DNA from: Olsenella sp. An293
GTDB taxonomy: Bacteria > Actinomycetota > Coriobacteriia > Coriobacteriales > Atopobiaceae
DNA: 64,000 nt
Assembly: GCF_002159495.1 (NCBI RefSeq)
Contig: NZ_NFIT01000010.1
Coordinates: forward strand, 24,504 to 88,503
Reading direction: 5' to 3'
The notes beneath the pieces are model-generated. The model saw only the letters and a program-made list of their open reading frames with translations, had not been told where the DNA came from and did no database searches. The first letter of the stretch is position 1. Every line of letters starts with the position of its first letter. Below are positions 43,216 through 51,350 of the stretch, piece after piece. A program made the translations under genes and the position numbers.

Positions 43216-44829
43216 CTACGTCCGCACGCGCTGCTCGGCCATGAGGCGCACCTTGAGCATCGCGTCGTCGGCCGCGCCCTCGTCCACGATCACGAGCAGC
43301 TCGTCGAGCGCCTCCACGCGCGTCTGCCCGGTCGGCACGATCTCGCCGCCCGCACGCTCGATGGTCACCACGCGCAGGCCGTCGGGCCAGGGAATCTCGC
43401 GCAGCTGGCGCCCCTCGAGCGCGCTGCCGGAACCCACGCGAACGGTCCTCAGGGTCTTGGACTCCCCCATGCCGCTCACCGCCGGGTCGTCGGTCGTGGT
43501 GCCGAGCATCGCGGCGAGCAGGTGCTCGTAGAAGGCGTCGGTGCGCGTGAGGCTCGACGTCACGTAGGCCACGATCGAGACGATGGAGGCCGAGAGCAGC
43601 GCGTCGAGCGAGCCGGTGAGCTCGAAGACGAGGATGACGGCGGTCACGGGCGCCCTCACGACGCCCGAGAAGAGCCCCGCCACCCCGAGTGCCACGAAGT
43701 TCGGGAAAAACCAGCTCGGAAGCCCCGCGAGCTGCCCGCACGCCGCGGCGAACGAGCCTCCCACGAGCGCCCCGAGGACCACCAGCGGAAAGAGCGTGCC
43801 CCCGGGCGCGCCGGACCCAAAGCAGATCGCGGTGAAGACGTACTTGCCGGCGAGCAGCGCGAGCAGCGTCCCGAGCGCGGGCGCCCCGGGCTCCAGGACG
43901 CGCTCGACGATCGCGTCTCCCCCGCACATCAGTTCGGGCCAGAGAAACGCGGCGAGGCCCGCGAGCGCAAAGGGCACCGCGAGCCGCAGCATGACGGACG
44001 CTCCCGAGGCGTCTCCGCCGCGCAGGAACGACCCGAGCCTCCCAAAGAGATCCTGGCAGCGGAACATGCCGCGGTTGTGCAGCGCCCCCAGAACTCCGCA
44101 GACCACGCCGAGAAGGGCGACGAGCGCGTAGTCGGGGTGCGGGAGGTCCTGGGCAAAGGCGAGCGCCATCACGGGCTCCACGCCGAGCACCTGTGAGACG
44201 AGCAGGTCGGAGACGATGGCCGAGCACATCACCGAGATGATGAGCGGAGCTGTGAACTCCTTGTGGATCTCCTCGAGGGCAAAGAGCACGCCGGTGAAGG
44301 GGGCATGGAAGGCCGCGGACATGCCCGCCGCGGCGCCGCAGGTCACGAGCAGCCGCTCCTCTCCCCTGCCGCGCCTGAGGGCCCGCGAGACCGCCTTGCC
44401 CGACATGCCGCCGAGCTGCACGGACGGCCCTTCTCGGCCCATCGAGAGGCCGGCGAGGGCCACGAGGGTGCCCTCGGCGAACTTGGCGGGGATGACGCGG
44501 TGCCAGGGCGCGTCCATGCGGTCGATGACCTCGGCGTCGATCTGGGGGATCCCGGAGCCCGAGGTGGCCGGCTCCCAGCGGATGAGCCTCGAGACGATGA
44601 CGAGAAGGGCGGCGAGTGCCAAAAACCAGACCGCCATGAGCGGGAGGCTTCCCGACGCGGCGGCCGTGACGGCGCGGAGTAGGTCCTCCGCGCCGGAGAG
44701 CGCGATGCGATAGAGCGTGACGACGAGCCCGCCGGCAAGGCCCACGAGCGCGCCCTCCCCCACGAGGGCGACCTGCAGGCGCCTCGAGAGGCGCCGCCGG
44801 ACCTCTGTGCCGGAGGACTCCCCCGCCAT
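43216..44829 (-). CDS. clcA: ClC-family H+/Cl- exchange transporter with TrkA-C domain
   Basis: 537 residues. Chloride-binding motifs GSGIPQ, GREGPSVQ and GGTLFP are present; the Glu of GREGP is the gating glutamate of proton-coupled exchangers. A C-terminal RCK/TrkA-C domain (about 460-537, EGRQLREIPWPDGLRVVTIER) may sense a ligand. ATG at 44829 is one base from the preceding gene's stop, so clcA is probably co-transcribed with the NlpC/P60 gene. ClC exchangers often support acid resistance. Confidence 0.9.
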   Translation of the reverse strand: MAGESSGTEVRRRLSRRLQVALVGEGALVGLAGGLVVTLYRIALSGAEDLLRAVTAAASGSLPLMAVWFLALAALLVIVSRLIRWEPATSGSGIPQIDAEVIDRMDAPWHRVIPAKFAEGTLVALAGLSMGREGPSVQLGGMSGKAVSRALRRGRGEERLLVTCGAAAGMSAAFHAPFTGVLFALEEIHKEFTAPLIISVMCSAIVSDLLVSQVLGVEPVMALAFAQDLPHPDYALVALLGVVCGVLGALHNRGMFRCQDLFGRLGSFLRGGDASGASVMLRLAVPFALAGLAAFLWPELMCGGDAIVERVLEPGAPALGTLLALLAGKYVFTAICFGSGAPGGTLFPLVVLGALVGGSFAAACGQLAGLPSWFFPNFVALGVAGLFSGVVRAPVTAVILVFELTGSLDALLSASIVSIVAYVTSSLTRTDAFYEHLLAAMLGTTTDDPAVSGMGESKTLRTVRVGSGSALEGRQLREIPWPDGLRVVTIERAGGEIVPTGQTRVEALDELLVIVDEGAADDAMLKVRLMAEQRVRT

Positions 44830-44830
44830 T

Positions 44831-46036
44831 CTAGTAGTAGGAGCCGCCGCCGTAGAAGCTGTAGAGCTTGCCGACGATGACGCCGGAGCTCGGGTTGGCG
44901 GCGTGCAGGTAGTTGCCGTTGCCAACGTAGATGCCCACGTGGCCGGAGTGCGGGAAGACGAGGTCGCCGACGTTGAGCTGGCTCATGTCGGTCTTCCAGT
45001 CGCCCGTGGCCTGCAGCGAGGAGATCATCGCGTGGGTGGTGCGGCCGCGCGCGTAGCCGTAGCTGTAGCAGATGAGGCCGGAGCAGTCGAAGGCGTTGGG
45101 GCCCGCGGCGCCGTAGACGTAGGGCTTGCCGAGCTGGGCATAGGCCGTCGCGAGGCCGCCGCCCGCGGGGGCGGAGGGCTCGGGGTCGGGCTCCGGCTCG
45201 GGCTCAGGTTCGGGCTCGGGGTCCGGCGTGGGCTCCGGCTCGGGCTCGGGCGTGCTGTCCGGGGTCTGCCCCTGGTTCTGGTCCTGGCCGGTGGCGTCGC
45301 CCTGGCCCTGGTCGGCCGTGGCGCCGGTGTCGGTGCCGGGCTGCTGCTGGGAGCCGCCGGCGTTTTGCTGGGCCTGGTTGTTCTCGACCGCCTCGATGGC
45401 GGTGGAGACGTTGGAGTTGGCCTCCTGCTGGGCGGCGAGCTGCGCCTGGACCTCGGCGTCGAGGGACTGGTAGATAGAGGTGGCCTCGGCGACCTGGCCC
45501 TGATAGGCGTCGACCTCGCTCTGGAGGCTCGCGACCTGCGCCTGCTGGGTCAGCTGCTTGTCCTGCAGCTCGCCCATCTCGGCCTCGAGCTGCTCGGTGA
45601 GCGTGCGGACCTCCGCGATGGCGGATGCCTGCTGCTCGGAGACCTTGTCGAGGTAGTAGACGCGGTTGGCGAGGTCCTCGGCGCTGGTGGAGCCGAGGAT
45701 GAAGTCGAGAAGCGACGCCGGGCCGGACTTGTAGGTGCTCTTCATGCCCTGACCGAGCGCGGTCTGCTTTTCGGCGAGCGTGGCGCGCTTGTCGTCGATG
45801 TCCGCCTGCTTCTGCTCGATCTCGAAGTCGGTGGTCTCGAGCTGCGTGGTGGCCTCGGCGAGGCGGGTCTGGGAGTCGGCGAGCTGGGCGCCGAGGGAGT
45901 CGAGCTGCTGCTGGGCGGCGGCGAGGTCGCTCGCAGGGTCGGCGTAGGCGACGGCGGCGGGAAGGGCCGTGATGCCGGCCGCCCCGGCGAGCGCGAGCAC
46001 GATGCCCGCGGTGACGGCCCTATGTCTGATCGTCAT
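44831..46036 (-). CDS. Secreted NlpC/P60 peptidoglycan endopeptidase with coiled coil
   Basis: 401 residues. Signal peptide (AVTAGIVLALAGAAGITALPAA broken near AYA), a long Gln/Ala-rich coiled coil (about 33-230), and a Pro/Glu/Asp repeat linker (about 255-285). The NlpC/P60 domain follows, with Cys in NAFDCSGL, His in SGHVGIYVG and a third polar residue in YLHAANP. The coiled coil resembles FtsEX-regulated hydrolases such as RipC and PcsB; regulation by FtsEX is inference. The ATG at 46036 follows AAAGGA; an upstream ATG is possible. Confidence 0.88.
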   Translation of the reverse strand: MTIRHRAVTAGIVLALAGAAGITALPAAVAYADPASDLAAAQQQLDSLGAQLADSQTRLAEATTQLETTDFEIEQKQADIDDKRATLAEKQTALGQGMKSTYKSGPASLLDFILGSTSAEDLANRVYYLDKVSEQQASAIAEVRTLTEQLEAEMGELQDKQLTQQAQVASLQSEVDAYQGQVAEATSIYQSLDAEVQAQLAAQQEANSNVSTAIEAVENNQAQQNAGGSQQQPGTDTGATADQGQGDATGQDQNQGQTPDSTPEPEPEPTPDPEPEPEPEPEPDPEPSAPAGGGLATAYAQLGKPYVYGAAGPNAFDCSGLICYSYGYARGRTTHAMISSLQATGDWKTDMSQLNVGDLVFPHSGHVGIYVGNGNYLHAANPSSGVIVGKLYSFYGGGSYY

Positions 46037-46142
46037 AAACGATGTCCTTTCGAAGGCGTGCTGCTTCATTTTAGGCTGTGTGTTCCTTCGACGCGAAACG
46101 TTCCATACGATGGGCAAAAATCCAAGCGCTGGGCGCGTCCCG

Positions 46143-46682
46143 CTAGCTCACCTTGACGAGTGAGAAGACCTCCTGCGGATAGTCCCTAGCAATGATATCG
46201 CGCGGGCCGAGGAACTCAAGCTCGAGGATGAACGAGAAGCCCTCGACCTGGGCGCCTGCCTGCTCGGCGAGGCGCGCCGCGGCGACGGCGGTGCCGCCGG
46301 TCGCCACGAGGTCGTCGACGATGAGGACGCGGTCGTCCGAGGTGAGCGCGTCGCGGTGGATCTGGAGCTCGTCGGTGCCGTACTCCAGGTCGTAGGTCTG
46401 TGAGTAGACCGCGCGCGGGAGCTTGCCCGGCTTGCGCGCCGGGACGAAGCCACAGCCCAGGCGATAGGCCACGGGCGCGCCCACGAGAAAGCCGCGCGCC
46501 TCGGCGCCCACGACCTTGGTGATGCCGCGGCCGGCGAAGTGCCCGGCCATGGCGTCGACCACGGCGGCGAGCCCCTCCGGGTCGTCGAACAGCGGCGTGA
46601 TGTCCTTGAAGACGACGCCCGGCTCAGGGTAGTCGGGGATGTCGATGATGCGGCTCTCGAAGTCAAAGCTCTTGTCAGACAC
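46143..46682 (-). CDS. apt: Adenine phosphoribosyltransferase
   Basis: 179 residues, GTG start. The PRPP loop VLIVDDLVATGGTA and N-terminal IIDIPDYPEPGVVFKDITPL are diagnostic. It salvages adenine to AMP, matching the purine permease encoded upstream. The start overlaps the end of the MerR-type gene by eight bases. Confidence 0.93.
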   Translation of the reverse strand: MSDKSFDFESRIIDIPDYPEPGVVFKDITPLFDDPEGLAAVVDAMAGHFAGRGITKVVGAEARGFLVGAPVAYRLGCGFVPARKPGKLPRAVYSQTYDLEYGTDELQIHRDALTSDDRVLIVDDLVATGGTAVAAARLAEQAGAQVEGFSFILELEFLGPRDIIARDYPQEVFSLVKVS

Positions 46683-47460
46683 GTGCGGTCCCTCTTCCCG
46701 TGCTCTTGTCGCCGGGGTCTTTGCGCCCGGCGTCCCTGTCCTTGAACGGCTCCTTGACGCGGCGGGCGATGAGCTCGTCGCGAACGGTGTTGGTGAGGCC
46801 GAGCATGCGCGAGAACGCCTGGTTGAAGCGCTGGCGCGTCTCCTCGGTGTCCTGCAGCTCCACGCCGCCGCCCTTGCGGGCGAAGACGACGAGCGCCTGC
46901 TCGAACATCGCCGACTCGCGGTTGGCGGCGATGACGTACTGGCGCAGGTTCTTGGGCCCGATGCCAAAGTGGCGCAGCTCGTCGCAGACCCGGATGAGCG
47001 GGAAGTCGCGGCCGTCGACGAGGTCGCGGCCGTGGGGCGAGCGCGTGAGCTGGATGACGCCCGCCTCGGAGAGCTGGCGCACGAAGCTCACGGTTGCCCC
47101 CACGAGCTCGGGCATGCGGTCGATGGGGTGCAGCTTGCCGGCCGTCTCCTCGTCGTCGGGCGGCAGCGAGACGCTCTCCGCCAGCGGCGGGGCGCTCGCG
47201 GCGGGCTGGCCGCTCTCCATCCGGTCGAGCTCCTCCTTGATGACGGAGAGGGGCAGAAAGCGGCTCTTCTGCAGGTAGAGGATCGTCTCGAGGCGGTGTA
47301 CGTCGCGCTGGGAGTAGAGGCGGTAGCCGCTCGGCGTGCGCGAGGGGCTGAGCAGGCCCTCGTCCTGCAGGTAGCGCACCTTCGAGACGGAGAGGTCGGG
47401 GTAGCGCTCCTGCAGCTTCTTGACGACCTTGCCGATGGTCAGGTATCCGGCGTCCGCCAT
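46675..47460 (-). CDS. ftsR: MerR-family regulator, FtsR-like
   Basis: 261 residues. N-terminal MerR winged helix (LTIGKVVKKLQERYPDLSV, GYRLYSQRDVHRLETI). The C-terminal half is specific to the actinobacterial FtsR/Rv1828 group (RVCDELRHFGIGPKNLR). FtsR regulates ftsZ in Corynebacterium. The next upstream gene encodes a GarA-like FHA protein, matching Rv1827-Rv1828 of M. tuberculosis, which supports the call. Confidence 0.8.
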   Translation of the reverse strand: MADAGYLTIGKVVKKLQERYPDLSVSKVRYLQDEGLLSPSRTPSGYRLYSQRDVHRLETILYLQKSRFLPLSVIKEELDRMESGQPAASAPPLAESVSLPPDDEETAGKLHPIDRMPELVGATVSFVRQLSEAGVIQLTRSPHGRDLVDGRDFPLIRVCDELRHFGIGPKNLRQYVIAANRESAMFEQALVVFARKGGGVELQDTEETRQRFNQAFSRMLGLTNTVRDELIARRVKEPFKDRDAGRKDPGDKSTGRGTARV

Positions 47461-47467
47461 GGCCGTC

Positions 47468-47887
47468 TTACGCCTCGGCGTCGATCCTGCGCGGGCGGGA
47501 GCTCGTGTGGAAGACCATGCGGAACGTGCCGATCTGGATCGTCGAGCCGTCCTTGAGGCTGGCCTTGCTCACGATGGCGCCGTCGACCCAGGTGCCGTTG
47601 AGCGAGCCGAGGTCCTCGACCGTGGCGAGGCCGAGCGCGATGTTGGAGAGGTCCATGCGCGCGTGGTGGCGCGACACGGTCATGTCGTTGAGAAAGACGC
47701 TGTTCTTGGGGTCGCGCCCGAGGGTGATCTCGGGGGTGTCGAGCTCGAAGGCCTGCCCGATCTGCGGGCCCTTGACGATGGTGAGCGTGGGATGGGAGGG
47801 CTTGAGGCCCCCCATGAGGTCGGGAACGGTCGAGTCGGCGGCGGGCATCCGGAAGATCTCGGTCGCGCCGGGGTTGGTGTTGGGCAT
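47468..47887 (-). CDS. FHA-domain protein, GarA/OdhI-like
   Basis: 139 residues. The FHA domain has ITLGRDPKNSVFLND and VSRHHARM (Arg, Ser and His contacts to phosphothreonine) and GSLNGTWVDG. The N-terminal tail has GATEIFR, similar to the phospho-acceptor ETTSVFR of GarA, with Thr9 in the equivalent place. GarA and OdhI switch 2-oxoglutarate enzymes when phosphorylated by Ser/Thr kinases; no such kinase is in the window. Ends seven bases before ftsR. Confidence 0.82.
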   Translation of the reverse strand: MPNTNPGATEIFRMPAADSTVPDLMGGLKPSHPTLTIVKGPQIGQAFELDTPEITLGRDPKNSVFLNDMTVSRHHARMDLSNIALGLATVEDLGSLNGTWVDGAIVSKASLKDGSTIQIGTFRMVFHTSSRPRRIDAEA

Positions 47888-47928
47888 GTCTCTCCCCTCT
47901 TCGGTCTCAGACCATTATCATAGCGCGC

Positions 47929-48309
47929 TTATCTGCACGCGACGCAGTCCATCTCGACGAGCGAGCCGAGCGGCAGCTCCGAGACGCCCACGACGGCGCG
48001 CGCCGGCGCCGGCGAGCCGAAGCGGCGCGCATAGACCTCGTTCATGGCGTCGAGGTCCTCGAGGCTCGCGAGGTAGACCGTGGTCTGGGCGACGTCCGCG
48101 AGGGTGCAGCCCACCTCCCCGAGGATCGACTCGATGATGTCGATGACGCGCTCGGTCTGCTCCGTGACCCCGCCCTCAACGAGCGAATGAGAGTCGTCCT
48201 GCGAGATGGGCAGCTGGCCGGAGGCAAAGACGAGCCGGCCGGCGGTGGTCCCCTGCGAGTACGGCCCGATGGCCTCGGGCGCACCCTGGGCGTTGATCGA
48301 GTACTTCAT
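47929..48309 (-). CDS. ridA: RidA family reactive intermediate deaminase
   Basis: 126 residues. PEAIGPYSQGT, FASGQLPIS and PARAVVGVSELPLGSLVEM match RidA; the key Arg lies in PARAV. It hydrolyses enamine/imine intermediates released by PLP enzymes, protecting them, which suits a genome with serine metabolism genes nearby. Confidence 0.9.
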   Translation of the reverse strand: MKYSINAQGAPEAIGPYSQGTTAGRLVFASGQLPISQDDSHSLVEGGVTEQTERVIDIIESILGEVGCTLADVAQTTVYLASLEDLDAMNEVYARRFGSPAPARAVVGVSELPLGSLVEMDCVACR

Positions 48310-48351
48310 GTCAGTCCCCCTTCAGGTCGCGCCGTGGCGCCGGGCGGCAGG

Positions 48352-49209
48352 TCAGCGGGGCTCGAGGGCGCGGGCGCCCACGAAGTCGCCCCCGTCGCGA
48401 ACGAGCCCCCAGCGCGCGAGGTCCTCCCTGCCCACGCGGCAGGGCCCGTCCTGGGCGAGGAGCTCGCCCCAGGGCGCCGAGGTGCGCGCGAGCTCGCGCA
48501 GCGCCTCATGGCCGACGGGCGACACCTCGTTGAACGAGAGCAGGCTCCGCCAGAGCAAGCGCGCCGAGGCGGGCGGCACCAGGACGAGAAACGCCGGCGC
48601 CTGCGCGGGCGAGCCGCCCGGCTCGGGCAGGCGCGCCACGAGCGCGCCGATGGCGTCGAGGTGGACGGGGGCGACGGCGCCGGCGGGCGGCAGCGGCTCG
48701 GCGCTCACGTAGTCGGACAGGACACGCTCTGCCTCGGCGCCGGCGAGCAGCAGCGCCACGAGCAGCTCGCTCGCGTCCTCGAGCTCGACGCCCTCGAAGG
48801 CGCGCCCGCCCCGCCCCTCGAGCCCGGCGAGAAACCCGAGCCAGCCCGCGAGCACCGGCCCGCGCGCGGAGGGGTCGAGAAGGACGTGCTCGGCGTCCCC
48901 GGTCCTCATGGCGAGCGGGACCGAGACGAGCCCGCCGTCCCCGGTGAGGCAGCCCTCGAAGGCGGCGTCGCCCACGCCGAGCGCCCGCCCGCTCAGGGCC
49001 GCCCGGGCGAGCTCCGCGGCGCCGGCGCCGCTCACGAGCAGGTACGCCGAGCCGGTGAGGTCGGCGAGCGCGGCGCCCTTGAGCGCGGAGGGCAGGTCCT
49101 TCTCGCCCGCGTACGAGGCGACCTCGAGCCCGCCGAGCGCGGACTCGACGAGACGGGCGCCGAGCAGGAGGTGCTCCTCGTGGAGGATGCCGGCGCGCTG
49201 CGCGCTCAT
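48352..49209 (-). CDS. GcvT/YgfZ-like folate-binding-fold protein
   Basis: 285 residues. ALADLTGSAYLLVSGAGAAEL ... GDAAFEGCLTGDGGL resembles the aminomethyltransferase/YgfZ fold, with the ATG at 49209 overlapping the preceding gene (ATGA). The YgfZ cysteine motif is not seen, and no other glycine-cleavage genes are present, so neither GcvT nor YgfZ activity is assured. Divergent tetrahydrofolate-binding protein is the safest description. Confidence 0.6.
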   Translation of the reverse strand: MSAQRAGILHEEHLLLGARLVESALGGLEVASYAGEKDLPSALKGAALADLTGSAYLLVSGAGAAELARAALSGRALGVGDAAFEGCLTGDGGLVSVPLAMRTGDAEHVLLDPSARGPVLAGWLGFLAGLEGRGGRAFEGVELEDASELLVALLLAGAEAERVLSDYVSAEPLPPAGAVAPVHLDAIGALVARLPEPGGSPAQAPAFLVLVPPASARLLWRSLLSFNEVSPVGHEALRELARTSAPWGELLAQDGPCRVGREDLARWGLVRDGGDFVGARALEPR

Positions 49210-49937
49210 CGCCGGGCCTCGCGCTCGCGGATCGCGGCGCGGCGCAGCTCGGCGCCCTCCTTGGTGTAGATGACCGCCGCGGCGGTGGAGAAGAGCACGC
49301 CGAGGTAGACGAAGAAGATGCCGAGCGCCGCGGGCTGGTCGTTGAGGCCGGGCAGCCAGGGGACGTCCACGAGCCCGAGCCCGCCCACCTGGGGAAGCCC
49401 CAGCAGCAGGTCGCAGAAGCCAAACATGAGCAGCGCCGTGGCGGTCTTGCCGACGTAGGAGACGTCGACGGGGCGGCGGCGGTAGCGCTGCAGCACCATG
49501 CTGCCCGCGGCGAGGTAGGCGTCGCGCCCGATGACGAAGACGGGGACCCACAGCGGCAGCTCGCCGACGATCAAAAGCCCGATGACGCCGGTGAACAGCA
49601 GGACGCGGTCCATGATGGGGTCCATGATCTTGCCGAGCCAGCTCACGGTCTGCGTGCGACGGGCCACCTGGCCGTCGAGGAAGTCCGTGGTCGCGGCTAC
49701 GACGTAGCAGACGAGCGCAAGGGTGCGGTGCTCGCCGCCGGCAAACAGGACGAGAAAGGCGATCGTGAGGGCAAGGCGGCAGAAGGTGATGGCGTTGGCG
49801 ACGGTGAGGACCTGGGTCGAGGGGTTTCCGGAGGTCCCGACGGGGACGTCGGTCTTGCCGCTGCGCTGGCGCTCGGCTGCATCCGCGTCCGCGATGGTCT
49901 TGATCTCTGACTTAAGGTGGTCGGTTCTCTCTGACAT
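49206..49937 (-). CDS. CDP-alcohol phosphatidyltransferase family protein
   Basis: 243 residues. The motif DG-x2-AR-x8-G-x3-D-x3-D is exact (DGQVARR ... LGKIMDPIMD). A 45-residue polar N-terminal extension precedes four or more membrane helices. It could be a second phosphatidylglycerophosphate synthase, a cardiolipin synthase or a glycolipid enzyme; pgsA at 26147 already covers the first role. M. tuberculosis has pgsA2 near the garA locus, similar to this arrangement. Confidence 0.82.
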   Translation of the reverse strand: MSERTDHLKSEIKTIADADAAERQRSGKTDVPVGTSGNPSTQVLTVANAITFCRLALTIAFLVLFAGGEHRTLALVCYVVAATTDFLDGQVARRTQTVSWLGKIMDPIMDRVLLFTGVIGLLIVGELPLWVPVFVIGRDAYLAAGSMVLQRYRRRPVDVSYVGKTATALLMFGFCDLLLGLPQVGGLGLVDVPWLPGLNDQPAALGIFFVYLGVLFSTAAAVIYTKEGAELRRAAIREREARR

Positions 49938-50048
49938 CGGTGCCTCTCGGGTTGGGGCTCTCTTCCCTCCTTCAGGGTACCCATCTTAGCGGAAAAAGAT
50001 TCCCCGCCCCGTCAGGTGACGATAAGGACAGGTTGGGCCGCGCCGCCG

Positions 50049-51221
50049 CTACGCTTGCTCGATGAGGCGGACGCGCCGGATCCCCGGGATGGCGCAGAGC
50101 TGGGCGGCGAGGTCGCCGGCGACGTCGCCGGAGACCTCGATCAGGGTGTAGGCGTTGGCGCCGCGGCTCTTGTTGGTCATGTTCTCGATGTTGAGGCCAG
50201 AGGCGGCGATGGCGGCGGAGATCAGGCCGATGACGCCCTGGACGTTCTCGTGGAAGATGGCCACGCGCTCGTTTCCGGGCGCGAGCGCCCCGAGGTCGAC
50301 CTGGCCGTAGTTGACGGAGTTCTTGATGTTGCCGTTCTCGAGGTAGTCCTTGAGCTCGTTGGCCGCCATCACGGCGCAGTTGTCCTCAGCCTCGCCCGTG
50401 GAGGCGCCGAGGTGCGGCAGGACGATGGCGTTTCTCATGTTGGCGCTCGCGGGGTTGGCGAAGTCGGTGACGTAGCGGCCCACGTGGCCGTCGTCGAGGG
50501 CCTCGGCGAGCGCCTGCTCGTCCACGAGCGCGTCGCGGGCGAAGTTGAGCAGCACGGCGCCGCGGGGCATGCGGGCGATGGCCTCGGCCGAGATCATGCC
50601 GCGGGTGGAGTCGGTGGCGGGGACGTGCAGGGTCACGAAGTCGCAGCGCGAGAGCAGCTCGCCGAGGTCGGTGACGTGCTCGATCCTGCGGTCGAGGCTC
50701 CAGGCGGCGTTGATGGAGAGGTAGGGGTCGTAGCCCATGACCTCGCAGCCGAGGTCGATGAGGGCGTTTGCCACGGCGGCGCCGATGGCGCCGAGGCCCA
50801 CCACGCCCACGCGCTTGCCGGCGAGCTCGCAGCCGCCGAACTGCTTCTTGGCCTTCTCGGCGCGCTTGCCGATCTCCGGGTCGTCGCTGTTCTCGGCGAC
50901 CCACGCCGCGCCGCCGATGACGTCGCGGCAGGCGAGCAGCATGCCGCAGACCACGAGCTCCTTCACCGCGTTGGAGTTGGCGCCGGGCGTGTTGAAGACC
51001 ACGACGCCGGCCTCCGCGCAGCGCTCCACGGGGATGTTGTTGACGCCGGCCCCGGCACGCGCAATGGCGAGCAGGCCGTCCCCGAGCTCGAGCTCGTGGA
51101 GGTTGGCGCTGCGCACGAGCAGGGCGTCGGCGCCCTCGGGCTCGCTTACGAACTCGTATCCCTCGCCGAGGTGGTCGGTCCCGACCTTGGCGATGTTGTT
51201 GAGGCAGCAGATCTTGTACAT
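50049..51221 (-). CDS. serA: D-3-phosphoglycerate dehydrogenase
   Basis: 390 residues. NAD-binding GVVGLGAIGAAVANALIDLG, catalytic Arg, Glu and His in the 2-hydroxyacid dehydrogenase pattern (LLNFARDALVDEQAL, LPHLGASTGEAEDN) and a C-terminal ACT domain (about 315-390). It makes 3-phosphohydroxypyruvate, the first step to serine; the ACT domain may allow serine feedback. serC lies upstream on the same strand, separated by a remarkable repeat. Confidence 0.92.
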   Translation of the reverse strand: MYKICCLNNIAKVGTDHLGEGYEFVSEPEGADALLVRSANLHELELGDGLLAIARAGAGVNNIPVERCAEAGVVVFNTPGANSNAVKELVVCGMLLACRDVIGGAAWVAENSDDPEIGKRAEKAKKQFGGCELAGKRVGVVGLGAIGAAVANALIDLGCEVMGYDPYLSINAAWSLDRRIEHVTDLGELLSRCDFVTLHVPATDSTRGMISAEAIARMPRGAVLLNFARDALVDEQALAEALDDGHVGRYVTDFANPASANMRNAIVLPHLGASTGEAEDNCAVMAANELKDYLENGNIKNSVNYGQVDLGALAPGNERVAIFHENVQGVIGLISAAIAASGLNIENMTNKSRGANAYTLIEVSGDVAGDLAAQLCAIPGIRRVRLIEQA

Positions 51222-51244
51222 GGCTTCCTCCCACTAAAGGGGGT

Positions 51245-51340
51245 TGACATTCACGTCAGGTTATATTGTCAAATGTGACATTCTCGTCAGGTTTTGTTGT
51301 CAAATGGACCATTTGACAACAAAACCTGACGAGAATGTCA
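51245..51340. repeat. Tandem plus inverted 31-32 bp repeats between serC and serA
   Basis: A 31-bp unit starting TGACATTCACGTCAGG (51245-51275) is repeated directly with three mismatches (51276-51306). The second copy plus one base (51276-51307) is then repeated as an exact 32-bp inverted copy (51309-51340) around a single central base. Each copy starts TTGACA-like and ends TTGTCAAATG, so each is itself partly symmetric. The near-perfect 65-bp palindrome lies 24-145 bases before the serA start and just after the serC stop. It may be an operator array, an attenuator-like structure or a mobile repeat. Confidence 0.88.
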
Positions 51341-51350
51341 ACCCTTGGCG

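Noticed and set aside
45180..45290. Short tandem repeats considered as a CRISPR or DNA repeat array
   Set aside because: They encode the Pro/Glu/Asp linker of the NlpC/P60 protein and have no spacer structure.
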